Source: Lepidodermella squamata (lineage: Eukaryota > Gastrotricha). From it: 64,000 nucleotides of DNA. Each line of letters opens with the position of its first letter. Position 1 is the first letter of the stretch. This document shows positions 23,610-36,808 of the stretch, piece after piece. The notes beneath the pieces were generated by a model. It saw nothing but the letters and a program-made list of their open reading frames with translations, did no database searches and was not told the DNA's origin. The DNA lies in NCBI GenBank assembly GCA_047495785.1, contig JBLDXI010000042.1, forward strand, positions 1,922,001 to 1,986,000, written 5' to 3'. The translations under genes and the position numbers were made by a program.

Positions 23610-26267
23610 CTAAAAAATCTCAAACACAATGTCGTCAACGCAAGAAGTGAAATGACCATTATAACCCAAACCGTGTGACATTAGTCCCCCGTGGACATAA
23701 CTCCCCCGGTGGAGTATTGATTCCTTGGAATTATTAGACAGCTGAGGACCTGCTTTACAGGATAGACCAGAAGCGGGAATTTTCTTGGTATTAATTTCGC
23801 ATAAATTCATTGGTTGAAATTGGTTGTTGTTGGTGTTTGGAACTTTCTGTGCGAGCGACCACAATGAACAGACACGACGCGTTCTGTCTGCAAGGCATTG
23901 TCGATTTCCATTCGAGCAATGAATTTTGTACAAAATTCAGTGCGAGGGACAAGAATGAACAGACACGACGCGATCTGTCTGCGTGCAATGCATTTGTTTA
24001 ATGTTCTGTGCTTGCGACATCAATCGTCCAATCAGAGAACGCATTTTTCCGGCTAAAAAATCTCAAACACAATGTCGTCAACGCGAGAAGTGAAATGACC
24101 ATTATAACCCAAACCGTGTGACATTAGTCCCCCGTGGACATAACTCCCCCGGTGGAGTATTGATTCCTTGGAATTATTAGACAGCTGAGGACCTGCTTTA
24201 CAGGATAGAACAGGAGCGGGAATTTTCTTGGTATTAATTTCGCATAAATTCATTGGTTGAAATTGGTTGTTGTTGGTGTTTGGAACTGTCTGTGCGAGCG
24301 ACCACAATGAACAGACACGACGCGTTCTGTCTGCAAGGCATTGTCGATTTCCATTCGAGCAATGAATTTTGTACAAATTTCAGTGCGAGGGACAAGAATG
24401 AACAGACACGACGCGATCTGTCTGCGTGCAATGCATTTGTTTAATGTTCTGTGCTTGCGACATCAATCGTCCAATCAGAGAACGCATTTTTCCGGCTAAA
24501 AAATCTCAAACACAATGTCGTCAACGCAAGAAGTGAAATGACCATTATAACCCAAACCGTGTGACATTAGTCCCCCGTGGACATAACTCCCCCGGTGGAG
24601 TATTGATTCCTTGGAATTATTAGACAGCTGAGGACCTGCTTTACAGGATAGACCAGAAGCGGGAATTTTCTTGGTATTAATTTCGCATAAATTCATTGGT
24701 TGAAATTGGTTGTTGTTGGTGTTTGGAACTTTCTGTGCGAGCGACCACAATGAACAGACACGACGCGTTCTGTCTGCAAGGCATTGTCGATTTCCATTCG
24801 AGCAATGAATTTTGTACAAAATTCAGTGCGAGGGACAAGAATGAACAGACACGACGCGATCTGTCTGCGTGCAATGCATTTGTTTAATGTTCTGTGCTTG
24901 CGACATCAATCGTCCAATCAGAGAACGCATTTTTCCGGCTAAAAAATCTCAAACACAATGTCGTCAACGCGAGAAGTGAAATGACCATTATAACCCAAAC
25001 CGTGTGACATTAGTCCCCCGTGGACATAACTCCCCCGGTGGAGTATTGATTCCTTGGAATTATTAGACAGCTGAGGACCTGCTTTACAGGATAGAACAGG
25101 AGCGGGAATTTTCTTGGTATTAATTTCGCATAAATTCATTGGTTGAAATTGGTTGTTGTTGGTGTTTGGAACTGTCTGTGCGAGCGACCACAATGAACAG
25201 ACACGACGCGTTCTGTCTGCAAGGCATTGTCGATTTCCATTCGAGCAATGAATTTTGTACAAATTTCAGTGCGAGGGACAAGAATGAACAGACACGACGC
25301 GATCTGTCTGCGTGCAATGCATTTGTTTAATGTTCTGTGCTTGCGACATCAATCGTCCAATCAGAGAACGCATTTTTCCGGCTAAAAAATCTCAAACACA
25401 ATGTCGTCAACGCAAGAAGTGAAATGACCATTATAACCCAAACCGTGTGACATTAGTCCCCCGTGGACATAACTCCCCCGGTGGAGTATTGATTCCTTGG
25501 AATTATTAGACAGCTGAGGACCTGCTTTACAGGATAGACCAGAAGCGGGAATTTTCTTGGTATTAATTTCGCATAAATTCATTGGTTGAAATTGGTTGTT
25601 GTTGGTGTTTGGAACTTTCTGTGCGAGCGACCACAATGAACAGACACGACGCGTTCTGTCTGCAAGGCATTGTCGATTTCCATTCGAGCAATGAATTTTG
25701 TACAAAATTCAGTGCGAGGGACAAGAATGAACAGACACGACGCGATCTGTCTGCGTGCAATGCATTTGTTTAATGTTCTGTGCTTGCGACATCAATCGTC
25801 CAATCAGAGAACGCATTTTTCCGGCTAAAAAATCTCAAACACAATGTCGTCAACGCGAGAAGTGAAATGACCATTATAACCCAAACCGTGTGACATTAGT
25901 CCCCCGTGGACATAACTCCCCCGGTGGAGTATTGATTCCTTGGAATTATTAGACAGCTGAGGACCTGCTTTACAGGATAGAACAGGAGCGGGAATTTTCT
26001 TGGTATTAATTTCGCATAAATTCATTGGTTGAAATTGGTTGTTGTTGGTGTTTGGAACTGTCTGTGCGAGCGACCACAATGAACAGACACGACGCGTTCT
26101 GTCTGCAAGGCATTGTCGATTTCCATTCGAGCAATGAATTTTGTACAAATTTCAGTGCGAGGGACAAGAATGAACAGACACGACGCGATCTGTCTGCGTG
26201 CAATGCATTTGTTTAATGTTCTGTGCTTGTGACATCAATCGTCCAATCAAAGAACGCATTTTTCCGG
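23610..26267. repeat. 886-bp dimeric higher-order repeat, three copies
   Basis: Two monomer types alternate. One has CGCAAGAAGTG with GACCAGAAGCGGG, and the next has CGCGAGAAGTG with GAACAGGAGCGGG and GGAACTGTCTG. The pair recurs at 23610, 24496 and 25382. A further pair of the same type lies at 21395-22280. Confidence 0.85.
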
Positions 26268-29200
26268 CTAAAAAATCTCAAACACAATGTCGTCAACGCG
26301 AGAAGTGAAATGACCATTATAACCCAAACCGTGTGACATTAGTCCCCCGTGGACATAACTCCCCCGGTGGAGTATTGATTCCTTGGAATTATTAGACAGC
26401 TGAGGACCTGCTTTACAGGATAGACCAGAAGCGGGAATTTTCTTGGTACTAATTTCGCATAAATTCATTGGTTGAAATTGGTTGTTGTTGGTGTGTGGAA
26501 CTGTCTGTGCGAGCGACCACAATGAACAGACACGACGCGTTCTGTCTGCAAAGCATTGTCGATTTCCATTCGAGCAATGAATTTTGTACAAATTTCAGTG
26601 CGAGGGACAAGAATGAACAGACACGACGCGATCTGTCTGCGTGCAATGCATTTGTTTAATGTTCTGTGCTTGCGACATCAATCGTCCAATCAGAGAACGC
26701 ATTTTTCCGGCTAAAAAATCTCAAACACAATGTCGTCAACGCGAGAAGTGAAATGACCATTATAACCCAAACCGTGTGGCATTAGTCCCCCGTGGACATA
26801 ACTCCCCCGGTGGAGTATTGATTCCTTGGAATTATTAGACAGCTGAGGACCTGCTTTACAGGATAGACCAGAAGCGGGAATTTTCTTGGTATTAATTTCG
26901 CATAAATTCATTGGTTGAAATTGGTTGTTGTTGGTGTTTGGAACTTTCTGTGCGAGCGACCACAATGAACAGACACGACGCGTTCTGTCTGCAAGGCATT
27001 GTCGATTTCCATTCGAGCAATGAATTTTGTACAAATTTCAGTGCGAGGAACAAGAATGAACAGACACGACGCGATCTGTCTGCGTGCAATGCATTTGTTT
27101 AATGTTCTGTGCTTGCGACATCAATCGTCCAATCAGAGAACGCATTTTTCCGGCTAAAAAATCTCAAACACAATGTCGTCAACGCGAGAAGTGAAATGAC
27201 CATTATAACCCAAACCGTGTGGCATTAGTCCCCCGTGGACATAACTCCCCCGGTGGAGTATTGATTCCTTGGAATTATTAGACAGCTGAGGACCTGCTTT
27301 ACAGGATAGACCAGAAGCGGGAATTTTCTTGGTATAAATTTCGCATAAATTCATTGGTTGAAATTGGTTGTTGTTGGTGTTTGGAACTTTCTGTGCGAGC
27401 GACCACAATGAACAGACACGACGCGTTCTGTCTGCAAGGCATTGTCGATTTCCATTCGAGCAATGAATTTTGTACAAATTTCAGTGCGAGGGACAAGAAT
27501 GAACAGACACGACGCGATCTGTCTGCGTGCAATGCATTTGTTTAATGTTCTGTGCTTGCGACATCAATCGTCCAATCAGAGAACGCATTTTTCCGGCTAA
27601 AAAATCTCAAACACTATGTCGTCAACGCGAGAAGTGAAATGACCATTATAACCCAAACCGTGTGACATTAGTCCCCCGTGGACATAACTCCCCCGGTGGA
27701 GTATTGATTCCTTGGAATTATTAGACAGCTGAGGACCTGCTTTACAGGATAGACCAGAAGCGGGAATTTTCTTGGTATTAATTTCGCATAAATTCATTGG
27801 TTGAAATTGGTTGTTGTTGGTGTTTGGAACTTTCTGTGCGAGCGACCACAATGAACAGACACGACGCGTTCTGTCTGCAAGGCATTGTCGATTTCCATTC
27901 GAGCAATGAATTTTGTACAAAATTCAGTGCGAGGGACAAGAATGAACAGACACGACGCGATCTGTCTGCGTGCAATGCATTTGTTTAATGTTCTGTGCTT
28001 GCGACATCAATCGTCCAATCAGAGAACGCATTTTTCCGGCTAAAAAATCTCAAACACAATGTCGTCAACGCGAGAAGTGAAATGACCATTATAACCCAAA
28101 CCGTGTGACATTAGTCCCCCGTGGACATAACTCCCCCGGTGGAGTATTGATTCCTTGGAATTATTAGACAGCTGAGGACCTGCTTTACAGGATAGAACAG
28201 GAGCGGGAATTTTCTTGGTATTAATTTCGCATAAATTCATTGGTTGAAATTGGTTGTTGTTGGTGTTTGGAACTTTCTGTGCGAGTGACCACAATGAACA
28301 GACACGACGCGTTCTGTCTGCAAGGCATTGTCGATTTCCATTCGAGCAATGAATTTTGTACAAATTTAAGTGCGAGGAACAAGAATGAACAGACACGACG
28401 CGATCTGTCTGCGTGCAATGCATTTGTTTAATGTTCTGTGCTTGCGACATCAATCGTCCAATCAGAGAACGCATTTTTCCGGCTAAAAAATCTCAAACAC
28501 TATGTCGTCAACGCGAGAAGTGAAATGACCATTATAACCCAAACCGTGTGACATTAGTCCCCCGTGGACATAACTCCCCCGGTGGAGTATTGATTCCTTG
28601 GAATTATTAGACAGCTGAGGACCTGCTTTACAGGATAGACCAGAAGCGGGAATTTTCTTGGTACTAATTTCGCATAAATTCATTGGTTGAAATTGGTTGT
28701 TGTTGGTGTGTGGAACTGTCTGTGCGAGCGACCACAATGAACAGACACGACGCGTTCTGTCTGCAAAGCATTGTCGATTTCCATTCGAGCAATGAATTTT
28801 GTACAAATTTCAGTGCGAGGAACAAGAATGAACAGACACGACGCGATCTGTCTGCGTGCAATGCATTTGTTTAATGTTCTGTGCTTGCGACATCAATCGT
28901 CCAATCAGAGAACGCATTTTTCCGGCTAAAAAATCTCAAACACAATGTCGTCAACGCGAGAAGTGAAATGACCATTATAACCCAAACCGTGTGGCATTAG
29001 TCCCCCGTGGACATAACTCCCCCGGTGGAGTATTGATTCCTTGGAATTATTAGACAGCTGAGGACCTGCTTTACAGGATAGACCAGAAGCGGGAATTTTC
29101 TTGGTATAAATTTCGCATAAATTCATTGGTTGAAATTGGTTGTTGTTGGTGTTTGGAACTTTCTGTGCGAGCGACCACAATGAACAGACACGACGCGTTC

Positions 29201-31583
29201 TGTCTGCAAGGCATTGTCGATTTCCATTCGAGCAATGAATTTTGTACAAATTTCAGTGCGAGGGACAAGAATGAACAGACACGACGCGATCTGTCTGCGT
29301 GCAATGCATTTGTTTAATGTTCTGTGCTTGCGACATCAATCGTCCAATCAGAGAACGCATTTTTCCGGCTAAAAAATCTCAAACACTATGTCGTCAACGC
29401 GAGAAGTGAAATGACCATTATAACCCAAACCGTGTGACATTAGTCCCCCGTGGACATAACTCCCCCGGTGGAGTATTGATTCCTTGGAATTATTAGACAG
29501 CTGAGGACCTGCTTTACAGGATAGACCAGAAGCGGGAATTTTCTTGGTACTAATTTCGCATAAATTCATTGGTTGAAATTGGTTGTTGTTGGTGTGTGGA
29601 ACTGTCTGTGCGAGCGACCACAATGAACAGACACGACGCGTTCTGTCTGCAAAGCATTGTCGATTTCCATTCGAGCAATGAATTTTGTACAAATTTCAGT
29701 GCGAGGAACAAGAATGAACAGACACGACGCGATCTGTCTGCGTGCAATGCATTTGTTTAATGTTCTGTGCTTGCGACATCAATCGTCCAATCAGAGAACG
29801 CATTTTTCCGGCTAAAAAATCTCAAACACAATGTCGTCAACGCGAGAAGTGAAATGACCATTATAACCCAAACCGTGTGACATTAGTCCCCCGTGGACAT
29901 AACTCCCCCGGTGGAGTATTGATTCCTTGGAATTATTAGACAGCTGAGGACCTGCTTTACAGGATAGACCAGAAGCGGGAATTTTCTTGGTATTAATTTC
30001 GCATAAATTCATTGGTTGAAATTGGTTGTTGTTGGTGTTTGGAACTTTCTGTGCGAGCGACCACAATGAACAGACACGACGCGTTCTGTCTGCAAAGCAT
30101 TGTCGATTTCCATTCGAGCAATGAATTTTGTACAAATTTCAGTGCGAGGGACAAGAATGAACAGACACGACGCGATCTGTCTGCGTGCAATGCATTTGTT
30201 TAATGTTCTGTGCTTGCGACATCAATCGTCCAATCAGAGAACGCATTTTTCCGGCTAAAAAATCTCAAACACAATGTCGTCAACGCGAGAAGTGAAATGA
30301 CCATTATAACCCAAACCGTGTGACATTAGTCCCCCGTGGACATAACTCCCCCGGTGGAGTATTGATTCCTTGGAATTATTAGACAGCTGAGGACCTGCTT
30401 TACAGGATAGACCAGAAGCGGGAATTTTCTTGGTATTAATTTCGCATAAATTCATTGGTTGAAATTGGTTGTTGTTGGTGTTTGGAACTTTCTGTGCGAG
30501 CGACCACAATGAACAGACACGACGCGTTCTGTCTGCAAGGCATTGTCGATTTCCATTCGAGCAATGAATTTTGTACAAAATTCAGTGCGAGGGACAAGAA
30601 TGAACAGACACGACGCGATCTGTCTGCGTGCAATGCATTTGTTTAATGTTCTGTGCTTGCGACATCAATCGTCCAATCAGAGAACGCATTTTTCCGGCTA
30701 AAAAATCTCAAACACAATGTCGTCAACGCGAGAAGTGAAATGACCATTATAACCCAAACCGTGTGACATTAGTCCCCCGTGGACATAACTCCCCCGGTGG
30801 AGTATTGATTCCTTGGAATTATTAGACAGCTGAGGACCTGCTTTACAGGATAGAACAGGAGCGGGAATTTTCTTGGTATTAATTTCGCATAAATTCATTG
30901 GTTGAAATTGGTTGTTGTTGGTGTTTGGAACTTTCTGTGCGAGTGACCACAATGAACAGACACGACGCGTTCTGTCTGCAAGGCATTGTCGATTTCCATT
31001 CGAGCAATGAATTTTGTACAAATTTAAGTGCGAGGAACAAGAATGAACAGACACGACGCGATCTGTCTGCGTGCAATGCATTTGTTTAATGTTCTGTGCT
31101 TGCGACATCAATCGTCCAATCAGAGAACGCATTTTTCCGGCTAAAAAATCTCAAACACTATGTCGTCAACGCGAGAAGTGAAATGACCATTATAACCCAA
31201 ACCGTGTGACATTAGTCCCCCGTGGACATAACTCCCCCGGTGGAGTATTGATTCCTTGGAATTATTAGACAGCTGAGGACCTGCTTTACAGGATAGACCA
31301 GAAGCGGGAATTTTCTTGGTACTAATTTCGCATAAATTCATTGGTTGAAATTGGTTGTTGTTGGTGTGTGGAACTGTCTGTGCGAGCGACCACAATGAAC
31401 AGACACGACGCGTTCTGTCTGCAAAGCATTGTCGATTTCCATTCGAGCAATGAATTTTGTACAAATTTCAGTGCGAGGGACAAGAATGAACAGACACGAC
31501 GCGATCTGTCTGCGTGCAATGCATTTGTTTAATGTTCTGTGCTTGCGACATCAATCGTCCAATCAGAGAACGCATTTTTCCGG

Positions 31584-33355
31584 CTAAAAAATCTCAAACA
31601 CAATGTCGTCAACGCGAGAAGTGAAATGACCATTATAACCCAAACCGTGTGGCATTAGTCCCCCGTGGACATAACTCCCCCGGTGGAGTATTGATTCCTT
31701 GGAATTATTAGACAGCTGAGGACCTGCTTTACAGGATAGACCAGAAGCGGGAATTTTCTTGGTATTAATTTCGCATAAATTCATTGGTTGAAATTGGTTG
31801 TTGTTGGTGTTTGGAACTTTCTGTGCGAGCGACCACAATGAACAGACACGACGCGTTCTGTCTGCAAGGCATTGTCGATTTCCATTCGAGCAATGAATTT
31901 TGTACAAATTTCAGTGCGAGGAACAAGAATGAACAGACACGACGCGATCTGTCTGCGTGCAATGCATTTGTTTAATGTTCTGTGCTTGCGACATCAATCG
32001 TCCAATCAGAGAACGCATTTTTCCGGCTAAAAAATCTCAAACACAATGTCGTCAACGCGAGAAGTGAAATGACCATTATAACCCAAACCGTGTGGCATTA
32101 GTCCCCCGTGGACATAACTCCCCCGGTGGAGTATTGATTCCTTGGAATTATTAGACAGCTGAGGACCTGCTTTACAGGATAGACCAGAAGCGGGAATTTT
32201 CTTGGTATTAATTTCGCATAAATTCATTGGTTGAAATTGGTTGTTGTTGGTGTTTGGAACTTTCTGTGCGAGCGACCACAATGAACAGACACGACGCGTG
32301 CTGTCTGCAAGGCATTGTCGATTTCCATTCGAGCAATGAATTTTGTACAAATTTCAGTGCGAGGGACAAGAATGAAAAGACACGACGCGATCTGTCTGCG
32401 TGCAATGCATTTGTTTAATGTTCTGTGCTTGTGACATCAATCGTCCAATCAGAGAACGCATTTTTCCCGCTAAAAAATCTCAAACACAATGTCGTCAACG
32501 CGAGAAGTGAAATGACCATTATAACCCAAACCGTGTGGCATTAGTCCCCCGTGGACATAACTCCCCCGGTGGAGTATTGATTCCTTGGAATTATTAGACA
32601 GCTGAGGACCTGCTTTACAGGATAGACCAGAAGCGGGAATTTTCTTGGTATTAATTTCGCATAAATTCATTGGTTGAAATTGGTTGTTGTTGGTGTTTGG
32701 AACTTTCTGTGCGAGCGACCACAATGAACAGACACGACGCGTTCTGTCTGCAAGGCATTGTCGATTTCCATTCGAGCAATGAATTTTGTACAAATTTCAG
32801 TGCGAGGAACAAGAATGAACAGACACGACGCGATCTGTCTGCGTGCAATGCATTTGTTTAATGTTCTGTGCTTGCGACATCAATCGTCCAATCAGAGAAC
32901 GCATTTTTCCGGCTAAAAAATCTCAAACACAATGTCGTCAACGCGAGAAGTGAAATGACCATTATAACCCAAACCGTGTGGCATTAGTCCCCCGTGGACA
33001 TAACTCCCCCGGTGGAGTATTGATTCCTTGGAATTATTAGACAGCTGAGGACCTGCTTTACAGGATAGACCAGAAGCGGGAATTTTCTTGGTATTAATTT
33101 CGCATAAATTCATTGGTTGAAATTGGTTGTTGTTGGTGTTTGGAACTTTCTGTGCGAGCGACCACAATGAACAGACACGACGCGTGCTGTCTGCAAGGCA
33201 TTGTCGATTTCCATTCGAGCAATGAATTTTGTACAAATTTCAGTGCGAGGGACAAGAATGAACAGACACGACGCGATCTGTCTGCGTGCAATGCATTTGT
33301 TTAATGTTCTGTGCTTGTGACATCAATCGTCCAATCAGAGAACGCATTTTTCCCG
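31584..33355. repeat. 886-bp dimeric higher-order repeat, two copies
   Basis: A unit with GAGGAACAAG is followed by a unit with CGACGCGTGCTGTC. The pair starts at 31584 and again at 32470, near-identical. A private AATGAAAAGAC change marks only the first copy's second unit (near 32375). Confidence 0.8.
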
Positions 33356-36300
33356 CTAAAAAATCTCAAACACAATGTCGTCAACGCGAGAAGTGAAATG
33401 ACCATTATAACCCAAACCGTGTGACATTAGTCCCCCGTGGACATAACTCCCCCGGTGGAGTATTGATTCCTTGGAATTATCAGACAGCTGAGGACCTGCT
33501 TTACAGGATAGACCAGAAGCGGGAATTTTCTTGGTATTAATTTCGCATAAATTCATTGGTTGAAATTGGTTGTTGTTGGTGTTTGGAACTTTCAGTGCGA
33601 GCGACCACAATGAACAGACACGACGCGATCTGTCTGCGTGCAATGCATTTGTTTAATGTTCTGTGCTTGTGACATCAATCGTCCAATCAGAGAACGCATT
33701 TTTCCCGCTAAAAAATCTTAAACACAATGTCGTCAACGCGAGAAGTGAAATGACCATTATAACCCAAACCGTGTGGCATTAGTCCCCCGTGGACATAACT
33801 CCCCCGGTGGAGTATTGATTCCTTGGAATTATTAGACAGCTGAGGACCTGCTTTACAGGATAGACCAGAAGCGGGAATTTTCTTGGTATTAATTTCGCAT
33901 AAATTCATTGGTTGAAATTGGTTGTTGTTGGTGTTTGGAACTTTCTGTGCGAGCGACCACAATGAACAGACACGACGCGTTCTGTCTGCAAGGCATTGTC
34001 GATTTCCATTCGAGCAATGAATTTTGTACAAATTTCAGTGCGAGGGACAAGAATGAACAGACACGACGCGATCTGTCTGCGTGCAATGCATTTGTTTAAT
34101 GTTCTGTGCTTGCGACATCAATCGTCCAATCAAAGAACGCATTTTACCGGCTAAAAAATCTCAAACACAATGTCGTCAACGCGAGAAGTGAAATGACCAT
34201 TATAACCCAAACCGTGTGACATTAGTCCCCCGTGGACATAACTCCCCCGGTGGAGTATTGATTCCTTGGAATTATTAGACAGCTGAGGACCTGCTTTACA
34301 GGATAGACCAGAAGCGGGAATTTTCTTGGTATTAATTTCGCATAAATTCATTGGTTGAAATTGGTTGTTGTTGGTGTGTGGAACTGTCTGTGCGAGCGAC
34401 CACAATGAACAGACACGACGCGTTCTGTCTGCAAGGCATTGTCGATTTCCATTCGAGCAATGAATTTTGTACAAATTTCAGTGCGAGGGACAAGAATGAA
34501 CAGACACGACGCGATCTGTCTGCGTGCAATGCATTTGTTTAATGTTCTGTGCTTGCGACATCAATCGTCCAATCAGAGAACGCATTTTTCCGGCTAAAAA
34601 ATCTCAAACACAATGTCGTCAACGCGAGAAGTGAAATGACCATTATAACCCAAACCGTGTGACATTAGTCCCCCGTGGACATAACTCCCCCGGTGGAGTA
34701 TTGATTCCTTGGAATTATTAGACAGCTGAGGACCTGCTTTACAGGATAGACCAGAAGCGGGAATTTTCTTGGTATTAATTTCGCATAAATTCATTGGTTG
34801 AAATTGGTTGTTGTTGGTGTTTGGAACTTTCTGTGCGAGCGACCACAATGAACAGACACGACGCGTTCTGTCTGCAAGGCATTGTCGATTTCCATTCGAG
34901 CAATGAATTTTGTACAAATTTCAGTGCGAGGGACAAGAATGAACAGACACGACGCGATCTGTCTGCGTGCAATGCATTTGTTTAATGTTCTGTGCTTGCG
35001 ACATCAATCGTCCAATCAAAGAACGCATTTTTCCGGCTAAAAAATCTCAAACACAATGTCGTCAACGCGAGAAGTGAAATGACCATTATAACCCAAACCG
35101 TGTGACATTAGTCCCCCGTGGACATAACTCCCCCGGTGGAGTATTGATTCCTTGGAATTATTAGACAGCTGAGGACCTGCTTTACAGGATAGACCAGAAG
35201 CGGGAATTTTCTTGGTATTAATTTCGCATAAATTCATTGGTTGAAATTGGTTGTTGTTGGTGTGTGGAACTGTCTGTGCGAGCGACCACAATGAACAGAC
35301 ACGACGCGTTCTGTCTGCAAGGCATTGTCGATTTCCATTCGAGCAATGAATTTTGTACAAATTTCAGTGCGAGGGACAAGAATGAACAGACACGACGCGA
35401 TCTGTCTGCGTGCAATGCATTTGTTTAATGTTCTGTGCTTGCGACATCAATCGTCCAATCAGAGAACGCATTTTTCCGGCTAAAAAATCTCAAACACAAT
35501 GTCGTCAACGCGAGAAGTGAAATGACCGTTATAACCCAAACCGTGTGACATTAGTCCCCCGTGGACATAACTCCCCCGGTGGAGTATTGATTCCTTGGAA
35601 TTATTAGACAGCTGAGGACCTGCTTTACAGGATAGACCAGAAGCGGGAATTTTCTTGGTATTAATTTCGCATAAATTCATTGGTTGAAATTGGTTGTTGT
35701 TGGTGTTTGGAACTTTCTGTGCGAGCGACCACAATGAACAGACACGACGCGTGCTGTCTGCAAGGCATTGTCCATTTCCATTCGAGCAATGAATTTTGTA
35801 CAAATTTCAGTGCGAGGGACAAGGATGAACAGACACGACGCGATCTGTCTGCGTGCAATGCATTTGTTTAATGTTCTGTGCTTGCGACATCAATCGTCCA
35901 ATCAGAGAACGCATTTTTCCCGCTAAAAAATCTTAAACACAATGTCGTCAACGCGAGAAGTGAAATGACCATTATAACCCAAACCGTGTGACATTAGTCC
36001 CCCGTGGACATAACTCCCCCGGTGGAGTATTGATTCCTTGGAATTATTAGACAGCTGAGGACCTGCTTTACAGGATAGACCAGAAGCGGGAATTTTCTTG
36101 GTATTAATTTCGCATAAATTCATTGGTTGAAATTGGTTGTTGTTGGTGTGTGGAACTGTCTGTGCGAGCGACCACAATGAACAGACACGACGCGTTCTGT
36201 CTGCAAGGCATTGTCGATTTCCATTCGAGCAATGAATTTTGTACAAATTTCAGTGCGAGGGACAAGAATGAACAGACACGACGCGATCTGTCTGCGTGCA

Positions 36301-36808
36301 ATGCATTTGTTTAATGTTCTGTGCTTGTGACATCAATCGTCCAATCAAAGAACGCATTTTTCCGGCTAAAAAATCTCAAACACAATGTCGTCAACGCGAG
36401 AAGTGAAATGACCATTATAACCCAAACCGTGTGACATTAGTCCCCCGTGGACATAACTCCCCCGGTGGAGTATTGATTCCTTGGAATTATTAGACAGCTG
36501 AGGACCTGCTTTACAGGATAGACCAGAAGCGGGAATTTTCTTGGTATTAATTTCGCATAAATTCATTGGTTGAAATTGGTTGTTGTTGGTGTTTGGAACT
36601 TTCTGTGCGAGCGACCACAATGAACAGACACGACGCGTTCTGTCTGCAAGGCATTGTCGATTTCCATTCGAGCAATGAATTTTGTACAAATTTCAGTGCG
36701 AGGAACAAGAATGAACAGACACGACGCGATCTGTCTGCGTGCAATGCATTTGTTTAATGTTCTGTGCTTGTGACATCAATCGTCCAATCAGAGAACGCAT
36801 TTTTCCGG

